A stretch of 64,000 nucleotides of DNA from Rhodocyclaceae bacterium (GTDB lineage Bacteria > Pseudomonadota > Gammaproteobacteria > Burkholderiales > Rhodocyclaceae): the NCBI GenBank assembly GCA_023383815.1, contig JAHDYG010000005.1, positions 1 to 64,000 on the forward strand, written 5' to 3'. Shown here one piece after another: positions 45,297-54,276 of this stretch. The notes beneath the pieces are model-generated. The model had not been told where the DNA came from. It was given only the letters and a program-made list of their open reading frames with translations, and did not search any database. Within the stretch, counting starts at the first letter, position 1; every line of letters begins with the position of its first letter. Both the position numbers and the translations under genes were made by a program.

Positions 45297-45326
45297 GACG
45301 AGGCCGGCAGCAATGCCGGCCTCGTC
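45297..45326. terminator. Perfect 13-bp hairpin with GCAA tetraloop between convergent genes
   Basis: GACGAGGCCGGCA pairs with TGCCGGCCTCGTC around a GCAA (GNRA-type) loop. It lies 27 bases after the EAL gene stop and 25 bases beyond the end of the cytochrome gene on the other strand. No T-tract follows on either strand. Stable and well placed, it is likely a bidirectional terminator or RNA 3'-end element. Confidence 0.65.
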
Positions 45327-45351
45327 GCGAATGCAGAAGCCGTCGCAGCGC

Positions 45352-45657
45352 TTACTTCAGCGTAAGCACCCACTCGACAAGCTTCTTCGCATCCTCAGCG
45401 TTCACCGCTGCGTTCGGCGGCATCGGCACCGGACCCCAGACGCCGGATCCGCCCTTCTGAACCTTGGTGACCAGTTGAGCAACGACGTCCTGACCTGCGT
45501 ACTTCGCGGCGATGTCCTTGTAGGACGGACCGACCAGCTTCTTGTCGACCGCATGACAGGCCATGCAGTTCTTGGACTTGGCCAGCGCCTCATCGGCAAA
45601 GGCCGGCGCGGCAGACAGCAGGCCCACTGCGGTAAGGACAGCAACGATTCCCTTCAT
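45352..45657 (-). CDS. Class I cytochrome c (c551/c552 type)
   Basis: The 101-residue periplasmic electron carrier has a signal peptide (about residues 1-21, cut after PAFA), heme attachment in NCMACHAVD, and the axial Met in VWGPVPMPPN. It resembles cytochrome c-551/c-552 of betaproteobacteria and pseudomonads, which pass electrons to nitrite reductase, cytochrome peroxidase or oxidases. AGAGGAAG lies just before the start. It is monocistronic, downstream of a hairpin on the other side. Confidence 0.93.
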   Translation of the reverse strand: MKGIVAVLTAVGLLSAAPAFADEALAKSKNCMACHAVDKKLVGPSYKDIAAKYAGQDVVAQLVTKVQKGGSGVWGPVPMPPNAAVNAEDAKKLVEWVLTLK

Positions 45658-45696
45658 GATGACTTCCTCTCGGTGATGGTGGTGTGCGGTTGGCGG

Positions 45697-45702
45697 ATTC
45701 TA
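45697..45702 (-). promoter_or_regulatory. Possible -10 element of the cytochrome c gene
   Basis: On the minus strand TAGAAT sits about 40 bases before the cytochrome start, in the short gap after the DUF255 gene. A matching -35 is not convincing, so this is only a candidate. Confidence 0.25.
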
Positions 45703-45723
45703 AACCAGATCCGACAATCTTGA

Positions 45724-47778
45724 CTAGCCTTGTCGGACATTCCGAAGGTGCTGCTGCATCAGCGCCAGCGGATCCTCGATCGGCTCCGAGCAGCTCTGGG
45801 CGCGACACAGCCAGCCGCGGGCGCGCCCAGCGGAAGGTTTGTCGAGCACGGCCGGCAAGCCCCGCGCAGCGGTATCGATCAGCAGCGCAATCACGTCCGG
45901 AAGATGCTCCTGGGCGAGCACCTCGCGCCAACGGGCGAACTCTGTCGGTGCTCCGCGCACGACGAGCACTGCCGGCGGATCCTGCCACTCCATCGCCGCC
46001 ATCGCGAACGTCGCTGCGCCACCCGGATGAGCTTCCAGCGCCGGGCAGCATGCATGCAGGCAGCGTTCGGCCGCCTCGGCATAGCGGGGCTCGCCCGTAA
46101 GGTGGAACAGCCGTGCCAGCATCCGCGCTGCAACCCCATTGCCGCTGGCCGTCGCATGATCGTGCACCGGTTTGGGCCGCTGGATGAGCCGTTCATGGTC
46201 GTGGCGCGTGAAGAAGAACCCCCCTCCGGCATGATCCTCGAACTCGTCGATCAGTGCATCCGCCAGACGGCACGCAAAGTCCAGGTCGTCACGATCGAAC
46301 TCCGCTTCCAGCAGCGCGAGCGCGGCTGCGATCAGAAAGGCATGATCATCGAGGTAGGCGTTGAGCCGCCCTGCTGCTCCCGAGCTTGCCGCAAGGAGGC
46401 GGTCGTCGCGCCAAAGGTTCGTGCGCACGAACTGCATCGCCCGTCGCGCCGAGGCGATCCACTCGGATCGGGCGAAGATCCGCCCCGCCACGGCCATGCC
46501 AGCAATCATCAGCCCGTTCCAGCCCGCAAGGATCTTGTCATCGAGCCCGGGGCGCACGCGCCGCGCACGCGCCATGAGCATCCGCGCACGCGCCCGGGCC
46601 AGGCGCGTGCGCGCGTCAGCGACCGGAATCTGAAGCGCTGCGGACGTCCGTTCAAGCGGCTCGGCAACCCGCAGATGCCACGAATGCCCTTCGAAATTGG
46701 GGGGGCCGTTCAGGCCGTAGTGGCGCGCCACCAACTCACACTCGGGAACGTCCAGCACGTCCTCCACCTCATCCCGGCTCCAGACGTAATAGCGCCCTTC
46801 CTCGCCCTCGGAATCCGCATCAAGCGCGGCATGGTATCCGCCTGCTGGCGACTGCATCTCACGCATGACCCACTCGGCGGTATCCTCGACCACCTTCCGG
46901 AACAAGGGGTCGCCGCTGATCTGCCAGGCCTCGGCATACCGCTCGAGCAGTGGGCCATTGTCGTAGAGCATCTTCTCGAAGTGCGGAATTTCCCACCGCG
47001 CATCCGTGCTGTAGCGGCAGAAGCCGCCGCCGATCTGATCGTAGATGCCTCCTTCGGCCATCTTGCGCAGCGTCACGAGCACCATGTCGCGCGCCTCCTC
47101 GTCGCCCAGTCGCCGGTAGCGCAGGAGCAGGAACGCAAGGTCGGTCGGATGCGGAAACTTTGGGGCGTCCCCGAAGCCCCCATCGCACCGATCAAAGCTT
47201 TGCACCAGCAGTTCGCGCAAGCTCCCGGGCAATCGAGCACCGGGCACGCGCCCGGGCACGCGGGCCGGCAACTCCTGCATCCGCGACAGGGCCTCAAGCA
47301 GCCGCTCATTCTGGATGGCGAGTTCCGGCTTGCGCGTCTTCCAGGCGTTGGCCACCTGTTCGAGCAGCACGGAAAACCCAGGCAAGCCATAGCGCGGGCT
47401 CGCCGGAAAGTAGGTTCCGCCGAAAAACGGGACGCCGTCCGGAGTCAGGAACATCGTCAGCGGCCACCCACCTGCCCTGCCGGTCAGCAACTGGTGCGCG
47501 CCCTGGTAGATCTGGTCGAGATCGGGACGCTCCTCGCGATCCACCTTGATGTTGATGAAGAGGCGGTTCATCACCTCCGCCGTCCCCGGATCCTCGAAGG
47601 ATTCATGCGCCATGACGTGGCACCAGTGACAGGCCGAGTATCCGATCGACAGCAGGATCGGGCGGTCGGTCTCGTGCGCCCGGGCGAGTGCCTCCGGACA
47701 CCATGGCCACCACTGCACTGGATTGTCGGCGTGCTGCTTCAGGTAGGGGGATTGCTCCCCGGCAAGGCGATTGGGCAT
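45724..47778 (-). CDS. DUF255 thioredoxin-domain protein (YyaL/SSP411 family)
   Basis: The 684-residue protein has an N-terminal thioredoxin-like domain (opening [20 protein letters not shown]; Cys50 and Cys53 in [27 protein letters not shown]) followed by an alpha/alpha-barrel of the glycosidase-like superfamily to the C-terminus. Motifs include [20 protein letters not shown] and [12 protein letters not shown]. Relatives are YyaL of bacteria and human SPATA20; the reaction is unknown. AAGGAGGG precedes the start. Usual family length is about 670-700, so it is intact. Confidence 0.92.
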   Translation of the reverse strand: MPNRLAGEQSPYLKQHADNPVQWWPWCPEALARAHETDRPILLSIGYSACHWCHVMAHESFEDPGTAEVMNRLFINIKVDREERPDLDQIYQGAHQLLTGRAGGWPLTMFLTPDGVPFFGGTYFPASPRYGLPGFSVLLEQVANAWKTRKPELAIQNERLLEALSRMQELPARVPGRVPGARLPGSLRELLVQSFDRCDGGFGDAPKFPHPTDLAFLLLRYRRLGDEEARDMVLVTLRKMAEGGIYDQIGGGFCRYSTDARWEIPHFEKMLYDNGPLLERYAEAWQISGDPLFRKVVEDTAEWVMREMQSPAGGYHAALDADSEGEEGRYYVWSRDEVEDVLDVPECELVARHYGLNGPPNFEGHSWHLRVAEPLERTSAALQIPVADARTRLARARARMLMARARRVRPGLDDKILAGWNGLMIAGMAVAGRIFARSEWIASARRAMQFVRTNLWRDDRLLAASSGAAGRLNAYLDDHAFLIAAALALLEAEFDRDDLDFACRLADALIDEFEDHAGGGFFFTRHDHERLIQRPKPVHDHATASGNGVAARMLARLFHLTGEPRYAEAAERCLHACCPALEAHPGGAATFAMAAMEWQDPPAVLVVRGAPTEFARWREVLAQEHLPDVIALLIDTAARGLPAVLDKPSAGRARGWLCRAQSCSEPIEDPLALMQQHLRNVRQG

Positions 47779-47915
47779 GACCGCCCTCCTTCACTCCGTC
47801 GAATCCTGTAGATTCAGTCCAGACCTGGAGGTTCAAGGAAGCGACGGCGTCCGCCCGCAAGGTGCCTGGATCGTCTTGACCGGAGCCATCAGGACGGCCC
47901 GCTCAACATGCACCC

Positions 47916-48764
47916 TTACTGCCGGGGGTCCGCGGAGGCTTCGACCCACGCGCCATAGCGCCCGGTCGCGCGAAACGGATTGATGTCGAGCCCTCCGCGG
48001 CGGGTATAACGTGCCCGGACCGCGAGGTCGACGGGCCGGCAGCGCCTCAGGACATCGCAGAACACCCGCTCCACGCATTGCTCGTGAAACTCGTTGTGGC
48101 GCCGCAGCGAGACGATGTAACGAAGAAGCGCCTCGCGGTCGATCGCCGGTCCCGAATAGCGGATCACGATCGACCCCCAGTCAGGCTGCCCCGTCACCAG
48201 GCAGTTCGATTTCAGCAGATGCGAGTACAGCAGCTCGGACTCCACGAGCCGCGTCGGATCGGCATGAAGCAGCTCAGGCGCGGGCGTATAGGCATCGATG
48301 TCGATATCGAGCGCATCGAGCAGGACCCCTTCCGGCTGCCGGAAGGTACGCGGTGGCGCGTCGGCAAGCGGCCACACGCTCACCTCCACTACCGCACGTG
48401 CCGCCTCCGACAGGTCACGTCCGATCCGTTGCGCAACCGTCGCGCACCCGTCGAACCGGCTCTGATTGAACGAATTCAGATACAGCTTCAATGACTTCGA
48501 TTCGATCAGGTTCGGTGAATCGGCGGGCACCCGGAACCGCCCCAGCGCAACGACCGGCTTGCCACGCAGGTTCAGCCAGGACAGCTCGTAGGCGTTCCAG
48601 AGATCCTCGCCGACGAAGGGCAGCGCGCCCTCGACCAACCCCAGCTCTGCCCGCTTCGGCTGGCGCGGGATCGGAAACAGGAGATCGGGTGCGTAGGTGT
48701 CGCGGTAGGCCACCACTCTGCCGAGAGGTGAGCCGGATGAGGGATCGTTCTGCGCTGGATTCAT
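47916..48764 (-). CDS. queF: NADPH-dependent 7-cyano-7-deazaguanine reductase QueF
   Basis: QueF reduces preQ0 to preQ1 in queuosine synthesis for tRNA wobble bases. The 282-residue, bimodular (E. coli-type) protein has the QueF motif [13 protein letters not shown], the catalytic Cys in [13 protein letters not shown], the substrate Glu in [10 protein letters not shown] and [10 protein letters not shown]. Start choice is uncertain: ATG at 48764 gives MNPAQ, and another ATG at 48773 is in frame; neither has a strong ribosome-binding site. Confidence 0.93.
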   Translation of the reverse strand: MNPAQNDPSSGSPLGRVVAYRDTYAPDLLFPIPRQPKRAELGLVEGALPFVGEDLWNAYELSWLNLRGKPVVALGRFRVPADSPNLIESKSLKLYLNSFNQSRFDGCATVAQRIGRDLSEAARAVVEVSVWPLADAPPRTFRQPEGVLLDALDIDIDAYTPAPELLHADPTRLVESELLYSHLLKSNCLVTGQPDWGSIVIRYSGPAIDREALLRYIVSLRRHNEFHEQCVERVFCDVLRRCRPVDLAVRARYTRRGGLDINPFRATGRYGAWVEASADPRQ

Positions 48765-48849
48765 GCTGCGCATTGTAAGGGACGAAGCGGTCCATCGCTG
48801 CGTCGCACGAACCACTCCACGGGTCGGCCTCGGACCGCGCCAGGATCGT

Positions 48850-50103
48850 TCAGGAGCGGCGGATGCGCAACACGAAGTTCATGCCCAGCACGCTCAGCCC
48901 GATGACGTTGATTGCACCGTAGAGCTGGCCCAGGATCAGCAGATCGAGGCGCTCACGCAGCCACACCGCGGCTGCGACAAGCAGCACGAGTGAGACTCCG
49001 TGGTAGTAGAGATTGGTCACCGGAGCACGCATCGCCAGCAGACCAAGCTGGATCGCAGCGCCGGCCGCAACTGCACACATGCCGCCGCTCATCCAGGCCA
49101 GTGCCTCACCCGCATCCCTGAATTCTGCCCCGTACAAGCGCGCGAGCACGTCGCCACCTGTAAACACGGCCAGCACCATAACGCTGATTGCGGGCGCGAC
49201 GAACACGCATGACCGAAGCGCGACATAGCGCACGAACGATCTGGCGTCACCGGCATGCCAGGCTGCCATGAAGCGCGGCCGAAAATAGTTCGTGAGGCCG
49301 ACGAACAAAGGCCCGAGAAGATTCACAAGCGCAGCGCAAGCCGCATACAGACCTGCCAGCCGCTCACCCCCGGCGATCAGCGCGAGCCAGGGGTATAGCT
49401 GAACACTGCCAACGTGACATATTCCTCCCAGGAACAACCAGCGGCCGTACTCGAAGAATCCAGCGAGAACGGCCGCCCCCTGTCTCCGCGCAACCGAAAG
49501 GCGGTTTCCGCTCAACTGCGGCACCGCCGGCAGCAAAACGGCCATCGAGGCCAACCCCACCACCATCATCGCACTGCGCGCGGTGAGCTGGTCCATGATG
49601 CCGAGCGCCACGATCCCGGCGAGCTGCAGCAACGCGCCTGCACAATCCACTGCGAGCAGCCGGCGCACCGCACCATTGGCGACCAGACAGCGCCGCATCC
49701 ACTCGCGCATCAGAAACAGCACGTACGCGAACGGCAGCGCCGGCCACAGTCGCGACAACCCCGGAACCTCGAAGGCGCAAGCCGCGCTCAGGGCAAGCGC
49801 ACCAGCCACGGCCAGTGCCAGGCTGGCGAGCGTCGCGACAGCCTCGAGATCGCGCCCATCGCGCTCGGCACGGGAGCTGAAATACGTATAGGGCGTTGCC
49901 ACCAGCGTATCGGCAAGCGACACACCGAGAAGAAAACACGAGATCCCCAAGGCATAGGCGCCCAGCTCTTCCTGGCCGCTCCAAACACCCAGTGCGAGAA
50001 TGCTCAGGAAATTCGCGAGGCTGACCGCAGCCTGCCCGCCAAGCACCTGGAACATTCCAGAGGTCCGTACGACCAGCCCTCGGATCAGTGCCGGCGATCC
50101 CAT
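48850..50103 (-). CDS. Wzx-type polysaccharide flippase (MOP/PST superfamily)
   Basis: The 417-residue integral membrane protein has about 12 hydrophobic helices and the oligosaccharide flippase opening ([23 protein letters not shown]). In Wzx/Wzy systems such proteins flip undecaprenyl-linked repeat units to the periplasm. It is the last gene of the exopolysaccharide cluster, 72 bases after the Wzz gene. ATG at 50103 is chosen; a TTG three codons upstream is in frame. Family placement is by topology and the N-terminal motif, because Wzx sequences are poorly conserved. Confidence 0.8.
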   Translation of the reverse strand: MGSPALIRGLVVRTSGMFQVLGGQAAVSLANFLSILALGVWSGQEELGAYALGISCFLLGVSLADTLVATPYTYFSSRAERDGRDLEAVATLASLALAVAGALALSAACAFEVPGLSRLWPALPFAYVLFLMREWMRRCLVANGAVRRLLAVDCAGALLQLAGIVALGIMDQLTARSAMMVVGLASMAVLLPAVPQLSGNRLSVARRQGAAVLAGFFEYGRWLFLGGICHVGSVQLYPWLALIAGGERLAGLYAACAALVNLLGPLFVGLTNYFRPRFMAAWHAGDARSFVRYVALRSCVFVAPAISVMVLAVFTGGDVLARLYGAEFRDAGEALAWMSGGMCAVAAGAAIQLGLLAMRAPVTNLYYHGVSLVLLVAAAVWLRERLDLLILGQLYGAINVIGLSVLGMNFVLRIRRS

Positions 50104-50175
50104 CGCTCGCAATCCGCCTCGGCACGAGGCCGTCTGGTCAAGGGGCGGCGTATCGGCCTCGATTCCACGAACGCC

Positions 50176-51693
50176 CTAACCGAGCTCGGGCACGGTCGCA
50201 ATCACGGGCAATTTGAGGTGGCGCCGGATCTCCGCTTCCGAATGGAGGCTGTCATCGAAGAACTCGGACACAAATGCCAGCCCGACCCCACCAATGATGC
50301 CGGCGACGAGAACCGCAACGATCACGAGCCAAAGCTTGGGACTGACGGGTCGGGGATTCGGAACGGCAAGATTCACGACCGACACGTTGCCGATCCGGGC
50401 ATCCGCCTGAGCACCGGTGAAACGCGTCTCCTCGGTTTTCTCGAGGTACAGCTCGCGCGTCTTGCGCAAGACCTCCAGTTGCTGCACGAGGCGCTTGTAC
50501 TCCGCCTCCCTGCCATTGAGTTCCTGCAGCCGTCCCTGAAGCTCTGCCTCGAGCGCCAGCCAGCGCTGCCTCGCCTCTTCGAGTCCGGCCAGCGCCATTT
50601 CGCTCTTGAGCAAGTCATCCCGGATTCTCGCGTGCAGCGGGTTGATCCCCTCCTGCGTCGACGCATCGCGCGTCCTGTGCTGATCGGCCAACATCTCGCT
50701 GACAACCGCAATTTCGTCGCGCAGCGCCGTCAGGCGCGGATCGCTCGCCGAGTACCGCCCGGCGATTTCCGCCTCCTTGCGGCGCAGATCGGCCAACTGC
50801 TTGCTGATCTCGCTGATCGCGTAGCTGTTGGCCATCTGCGCACCAGCCAACTGCACGGTCTGCGGAACACGCTGCAACTGCTCACGCAGGACCTCGATTC
50901 GGCGTGCGGTACCGGCGATCTCCACACCATGTTCGTCGACCTGCTCGCGCACCTGCTCCAGCCGCTCCATCAGAACGGTCAACTGCTTATCCACGTCGAT
51001 GATCCGCCCTTCACTGCGAAAGGTCTCGACCGCCCCCTCGATCCGTCCGATCTGCGCTTCCAGCTCCGACAGCTGTGCCTGAAAGAACCCGGATTGCTCC
51101 CGCCGGTAAATGCGCACCCGCTCATCGAGGTAACGGCTCACCAGCGCATTCACCCCGAGCGCTGCTGCATCCGGCGACTTGCTGCGCAGTGAGACCTCGA
51201 TGATGTTCGAGTTCTTGACCGCCTCCGCACGCAGGTCCCGCTGGAATCTCGAAACCGCCCGATCGCCAAGCGTGCGCTGCGACGACAGCGGAAAGAAGTA
51301 ATCCTCCAAGGCCCGGTACAGATCGGCCGAGCGCTGTGCAATCCCTTTCGGCGTATACCAGGGGTGTCGCACATCGATGCCGGGAAACAGCACCTGTGGC
51401 GTCAGCTCTTCAACCACTTCGCGTGCGAGCTTGTCGCTGGAAAGGATGCCTGTCTCCGAACGCAGCTGCTCCTCACGCACGACCGCCATCATCGGGGTCC
51501 GGAACTGGCTCGACGGCAGCACCGGCATGTAGATGTCTTCCTGGCCGATCCGCACGAGCAGTCTGGCAGTGGCCTCGTAGGTCGGCGCGATCAGCTTGAG
51601 CCCGGCGAAACCGCCCACGAGCGCTGCGGCCATCACCCCGAAAATGATGAGCCTGCGCTTGCACAGGACGTTCAGGATGTCGCGCATCGTCAT
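50176..51693 (-). CDS. Polysaccharide co-polymerase, Wzz/GumC type
   Basis: The 505-residue inner-membrane protein has TM1 at about residues 14-32, the Wzz domain (TYEATARLLVRIG), a long periplasmic coiled coil (about 200-430), and TM2 at about 458-480 with a short cytoplasmic tail (SEFFDDSLHSEAEIRRHLKLPVI cut off after about 20 residues). It lacks a fused tyrosine kinase domain; the tail is where a separate CpsD-type ATPase would bind. Such PCP-2a proteins govern chain length and connect to the Wza channel. Its ATG overlaps the stop of the glycosidase gene (ATGA). Confidence 0.9.
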   Translation of the reverse strand: MTMRDILNVLCKRRLIIFGVMAAALVGGFAGLKLIAPTYEATARLLVRIGQEDIYMPVLPSSQFRTPMMAVVREEQLRSETGILSSDKLAREVVEELTPQVLFPGIDVRHPWYTPKGIAQRSADLYRALEDYFFPLSSQRTLGDRAVSRFQRDLRAEAVKNSNIIEVSLRSKSPDAAALGVNALVSRYLDERVRIYRREQSGFFQAQLSELEAQIGRIEGAVETFRSEGRIIDVDKQLTVLMERLEQVREQVDEHGVEIAGTARRIEVLREQLQRVPQTVQLAGAQMANSYAISEISKQLADLRRKEAEIAGRYSASDPRLTALRDEIAVVSEMLADQHRTRDASTQEGINPLHARIRDDLLKSEMALAGLEEARQRWLALEAELQGRLQELNGREAEYKRLVQQLEVLRKTRELYLEKTEETRFTGAQADARIGNVSVVNLAVPNPRPVSPKLWLVIVAVLVAGIIGGVGLAFVSEFFDDSLHSEAEIRRHLKLPVIATVPELG

Positions 51694-52835
51694 GGCTTCC
51701 CCTCCGACCCGGTGTATCCCCTGAACACGTCCGCCGCCGGACGTTTGCTGCCATCACTTCGGAAGAGGCCGAAACTGCCCATGCCGTCCGGAGACGGGTA
51801 GTCCTCGAGCGCAAACCAGTACAGCCTCTGCACATTGGCCGGCAAGGCCCGCAAGCCCGTTCCGAACGGAACCGTGGCCAGCCGCGCTCGAATGAAGTCG
51901 ATCGTTGCGGCCACGCGGGTCGCCTGCTCGGCCTCGGTCAGGCCCAGTCGATGACGGCCTACGAAGTACCCCATCTCCGTGATCCAGATGGGTTTTTCCG
52001 GCATTCCGCGAAGCGTCATGAACAACTGCAGGTTGAAGACCTTTCCAAGAAATCCGGGGTCGGCGACGCTGCCGACGAATCCCAGCGCCGCATACTCGGC
52101 AACATCCGGATCCATCGCATCCGGTTGGCGAACACCGTCGCGCCAGTCGAACACGTAAGGATGGACGGCCATGATGTCGAAGGTCTCGCCGTGCGCCGGA
52201 TTCAGCTCCCAAAGTTGCCACAGGAAGAGCAGATCCGCCTTGGCCAGCCCGGCATGCACGATGCGGACACGATCGCGTACGTCCGCCAGTTCCCGATGGA
52301 CCTGCTGCATCAGTCGTGAAAAGGCCCCCGGATCCGGTGCCGGCCCCCAGAACTGCTTGATGTTCGGCTCGTTCCAGACCTGCCAATGGACGATCGGGGT
52401 AAACGGAAAGTGGGCATCACCATCCGGTCCGTAGCGACGGATCGAGGCGCGCAGGAACCGCGCGTACTCTGAAAACGTATCCTCGCGCAGCGCCATCTGA
52501 TAGATCTCGGGTGGTTTGCTCTCGGGCCTTACGGCCCAGTCGGGCGCATAGTGAACGATCGGCAGGAGTTCCACGCCTTCCTCGTGCGCAACGCGCACCA
52601 GCTCGTCAAGCTTGTCCCAGCGATACGTACCTGGGGTCGCCTCGACCTGGCGCCACTCCCAGTCGAGACGGACCTGGCTCACACCGAGCGCGCGCGCCTT
52701 GCGAAAGCGCTCCCGCAGGGTAGGCGCGTCGCCTGGAATCCACATCGCGTTGATTCCGTAGAACGACTGCGATACATCCGCCGAATGCACCGCTCCGGTC
52801 AACAGGCAACACAACAACAGAACTCGCACCAGCAT
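51690..52835 (-). CDS. Secreted clan GH-A glycoside hydrolase (GH39/PslG-like)
   Basis: The 381-residue protein has a signal peptide (hydrophobic core about 2-14, cut near VHSAD) and a TIM-barrel glycosidase domain. The acid/base Glu156 lies in VWNEPN and the nucleophile candidate Glu287 in IWITEMGY, both typical of clan GH-A. LDWEWRQVE and AVHPYVFDW lie between the strands. It resembles the GH39-type PslG hydrolase of the Psl polysaccharide system in domain type and operon context. ATG at 52835 is preferred for its ribosome-binding site (AGGTGA); a GTG at 52844 would overlap the wza stop. Substrate is unknown. Confidence 0.82.
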   Translation of the reverse strand: MLVRVLLLCCLLTGAVHSADVSQSFYGINAMWIPGDAPTLRERFRKARALGVSQVRLDWEWRQVEATPGTYRWDKLDELVRVAHEEGVELLPIVHYAPDWAVRPESKPPEIYQMALREDTFSEYARFLRASIRRYGPDGDAHFPFTPIVHWQVWNEPNIKQFWGPAPDPGAFSRLMQQVHRELADVRDRVRIVHAGLAKADLLFLWQLWELNPAHGETFDIMAVHPYVFDWRDGVRQPDAMDPDVAEYAALGFVGSVADPGFLGKVFNLQLFMTLRGMPEKPIWITEMGYFVGRHRLGLTEAEQATRVAATIDFIRARLATVPFGTGLRALPANVQRLYWFALEDYPSPDGMGSFGLFRSDGSKRPAADVFRGYTGSEGKP

Positions 52836-52840
52836 CCCGA

Positions 52841-53602
52841 TCACCTGTCGTGGGGAATGACGTAATCGACACTGAACCCCATCTGGATTCCCTTGAACAG
52901 CACCAGGTCCGTGATGTACTGCTGGACCCAGCGATTCGCATTCGCAATCGGTGTCCGCGGCACATACACGACATCGGAGGGCATCAGCGCCACCCGGAGG
53001 TCGGAGCGCCCGTCCGCCATCGCCGCTTCGCCAAGATCGAGATGATACGGCACAGGTTCGCCATTCTCACCCTTGCGTATGAGCACCACCGATTCGAGCC
53101 TCGCCGTCGGCAGTGTACCGCCGGCACGATAGATGGCCTGCAGGACCGAAACTCCGCCATCGAGCGGAACCACCTGTGGCACGGCCACCTCCCCCCCCAC
53201 ATAGGCGCGGAAGCCCTGGAACGAGCGGACGATCACCGAAAGATCGGGCGTCTTGACGTAGGGCGCATAGCGTGCGGTCAGATCGGCATCGAGTTCGCCC
53301 GCCGTTCGTCCCGCCGCCATCACGTCGTCGACGAGTTGCAGCGTGATGTAGCCATCCGGACGAACCTTCGCTGTATCGCTCAACTCCGGCGTATAGAAGA
53401 ACTTGATGTCGAGATCATCACCCGGCCGGATCCTGTATTCGGGTTCAAGCATCGTTTCTGCCGTTCCGACGAGCGGGAGCTCTCCGCCCTTTGGCAAATG
53501 ATCGACCTCTATGGTCGTACACCCGTTCAGGGCGGCCACTGCAAGTGGCGGCAGTGCCCACCGGATCATCCTCCACATCTTGTGCCGTCGATTCGAACTC
53601 AT
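52841..53602 (-). CDS. Wza-like polysaccharide export lipoprotein
   Basis: The 253-residue lipoprotein has a lipobox ending in L-N-G-C with Cys28 after a basic, hydrophobic leader. A polysaccharide biosynthesis/export domain (EYRIRPGDDLDIKFFYTPEL; VRPDGYITLQLV) and a SLBB-type domain (AYVGGEVAVPQVVPLDGGVSVLQAI) follow. It forms the outer membrane channel for exopolysaccharide export, working with the Wzz-like protein encoded two genes later. It is shorter than E. coli Wza (about 380), with one SLBB domain, like the EpsE group. The frame upstream of 53602 overlaps the ATPase gene and is not used. Confidence 0.9.
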   Translation of the reverse strand: MSSNRRHKMWRMIRWALPPLAVAALNGCTTIEVDHLPKGGELPLVGTAETMLEPEYRIRPGDDLDIKFFYTPELSDTAKVRPDGYITLQLVDDVMAAGRTAGELDADLTARYAPYVKTPDLSVIVRSFQGFRAYVGGEVAVPQVVPLDGGVSVLQAIYRAGGTLPTARLESVVLIRKGENGEPVPYHLDLGEAAMADGRSDLRVALMPSDVVYVPRTPIANANRWVQQYITDLVLFKGIQMGFSVDYVIPHDR

Positions 53603-53649
53603 TCCCCACCCTCTGAAACGTACATTCAAGACCCGCTCCTTGTCAGGCG

Positions 53650-54276
53650 TCACAGCCAGCGATAGATCCACTCGGGAATGTAGTTGACGGTACGGTTGAG
53701 CACGACGCCCAGCAGCCGTCCACCACTGTCCTCCAGACGGCCCGCCACATGCTGGGCCACCTGGCGGCGGGTCCGGTTCGCGTGGACCACCAGCATGGTC
53801 CCGTCCATCCTGCGCGCCATTGCCAGACTGACGGGGGTGACGGTCGGTGGCGGAACATCCCACAGCACGAGTTCGAACGCCTGCCGCCACGCTTCAGGCA
53901 AACCCTCACCGCCCCCCTTGCCGGCACTGAAAAGCCGCAGGCATGTGTCCGCGGAAAGCCTGATGCGGCTCACATCCCTGCCCGGGTCCCGGTCGCGCGA
54001 TTGCGCGGGACCCGAAAGATCCTGCTCGCCCTCCTGGCTTCCGGCCACCTCCACCACGAGTACCGGCGCGAGCCCGGCATCCGCAAGCTGTGCCGCCGTC
54101 TGCCCGGCCACAAAACTCGCCCCGACTCCACGAGCCGCGCCCACGATCATGAGCTGATGCAGCGGATGGTCCCTCGCCTCACGCTGAATGCGCGCCATGA
54201 TCGCCTGGGTCGAGGACGTGAGCCGCGGATCCGATCCGCTGTGTACAGTCGGTTCGACGGCTTGCCTAGCGTTCAT
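53650..54276 (-). CDS. CpsD/MinD-like ATPase with degenerate P-loop
   Basis: The 208-residue protein occupies the place of the Wzc/CpsD tyrosine autokinase in Wzx/Wzy clusters, 47 bases before wza. It has the Rossmann P-loop outline, but the Walker A reads G-A-A-R-G-V-G-A-S: the catalytic lysine before Ser is Ala. The A' motif, normally VDxDxR, reads VVEVAGSQ. A Walker B-like strand (VLWDVPPP) and a closing VVLNRTVNYIPEW are kept. There is no tyrosine cluster at the C-terminus. It may be a non-hydrolysing structural partner of the Wzz protein. The ATG at 54276 has AGGGAG upstream and overlaps the acyltransferase gene by 11 bases. Confidence 0.78.
   Translation of the reverse strand: MNARQAVEPTVHSGSDPRLTSSTQAIMARIQREARDHPLHQLMIVGAARGVGASFVAGQTAAQLADAGLAPVLVVEVAGSQEGEQDLSGPAQSRDRDPGRDVSRIRLSADTCLRLFSAGKGGGEGLPEAWRQAFELVLWDVPPPTVTPVSLAMARRMDGTMLVVHANRTRRQVAQHVAGRLEDSGGRLLGVVLNRTVNYIPEWIYRWL

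Noticed and set aside
45730-47811. 693-codon plus-strand open frame
   Set aside because: Almost exactly antisense to the DUF255 gene, whose SACHWCH motif and ribosome-binding site are convincing.
52842-52844. GTG start for the glycosidase gene, overlapping the wza stop
   Set aside because: It fits the GTGA pattern of the operon, but no ribosome-binding site precedes it; the ATG at 52835 has AGGTGA and a better signal peptide. Both remain possible.
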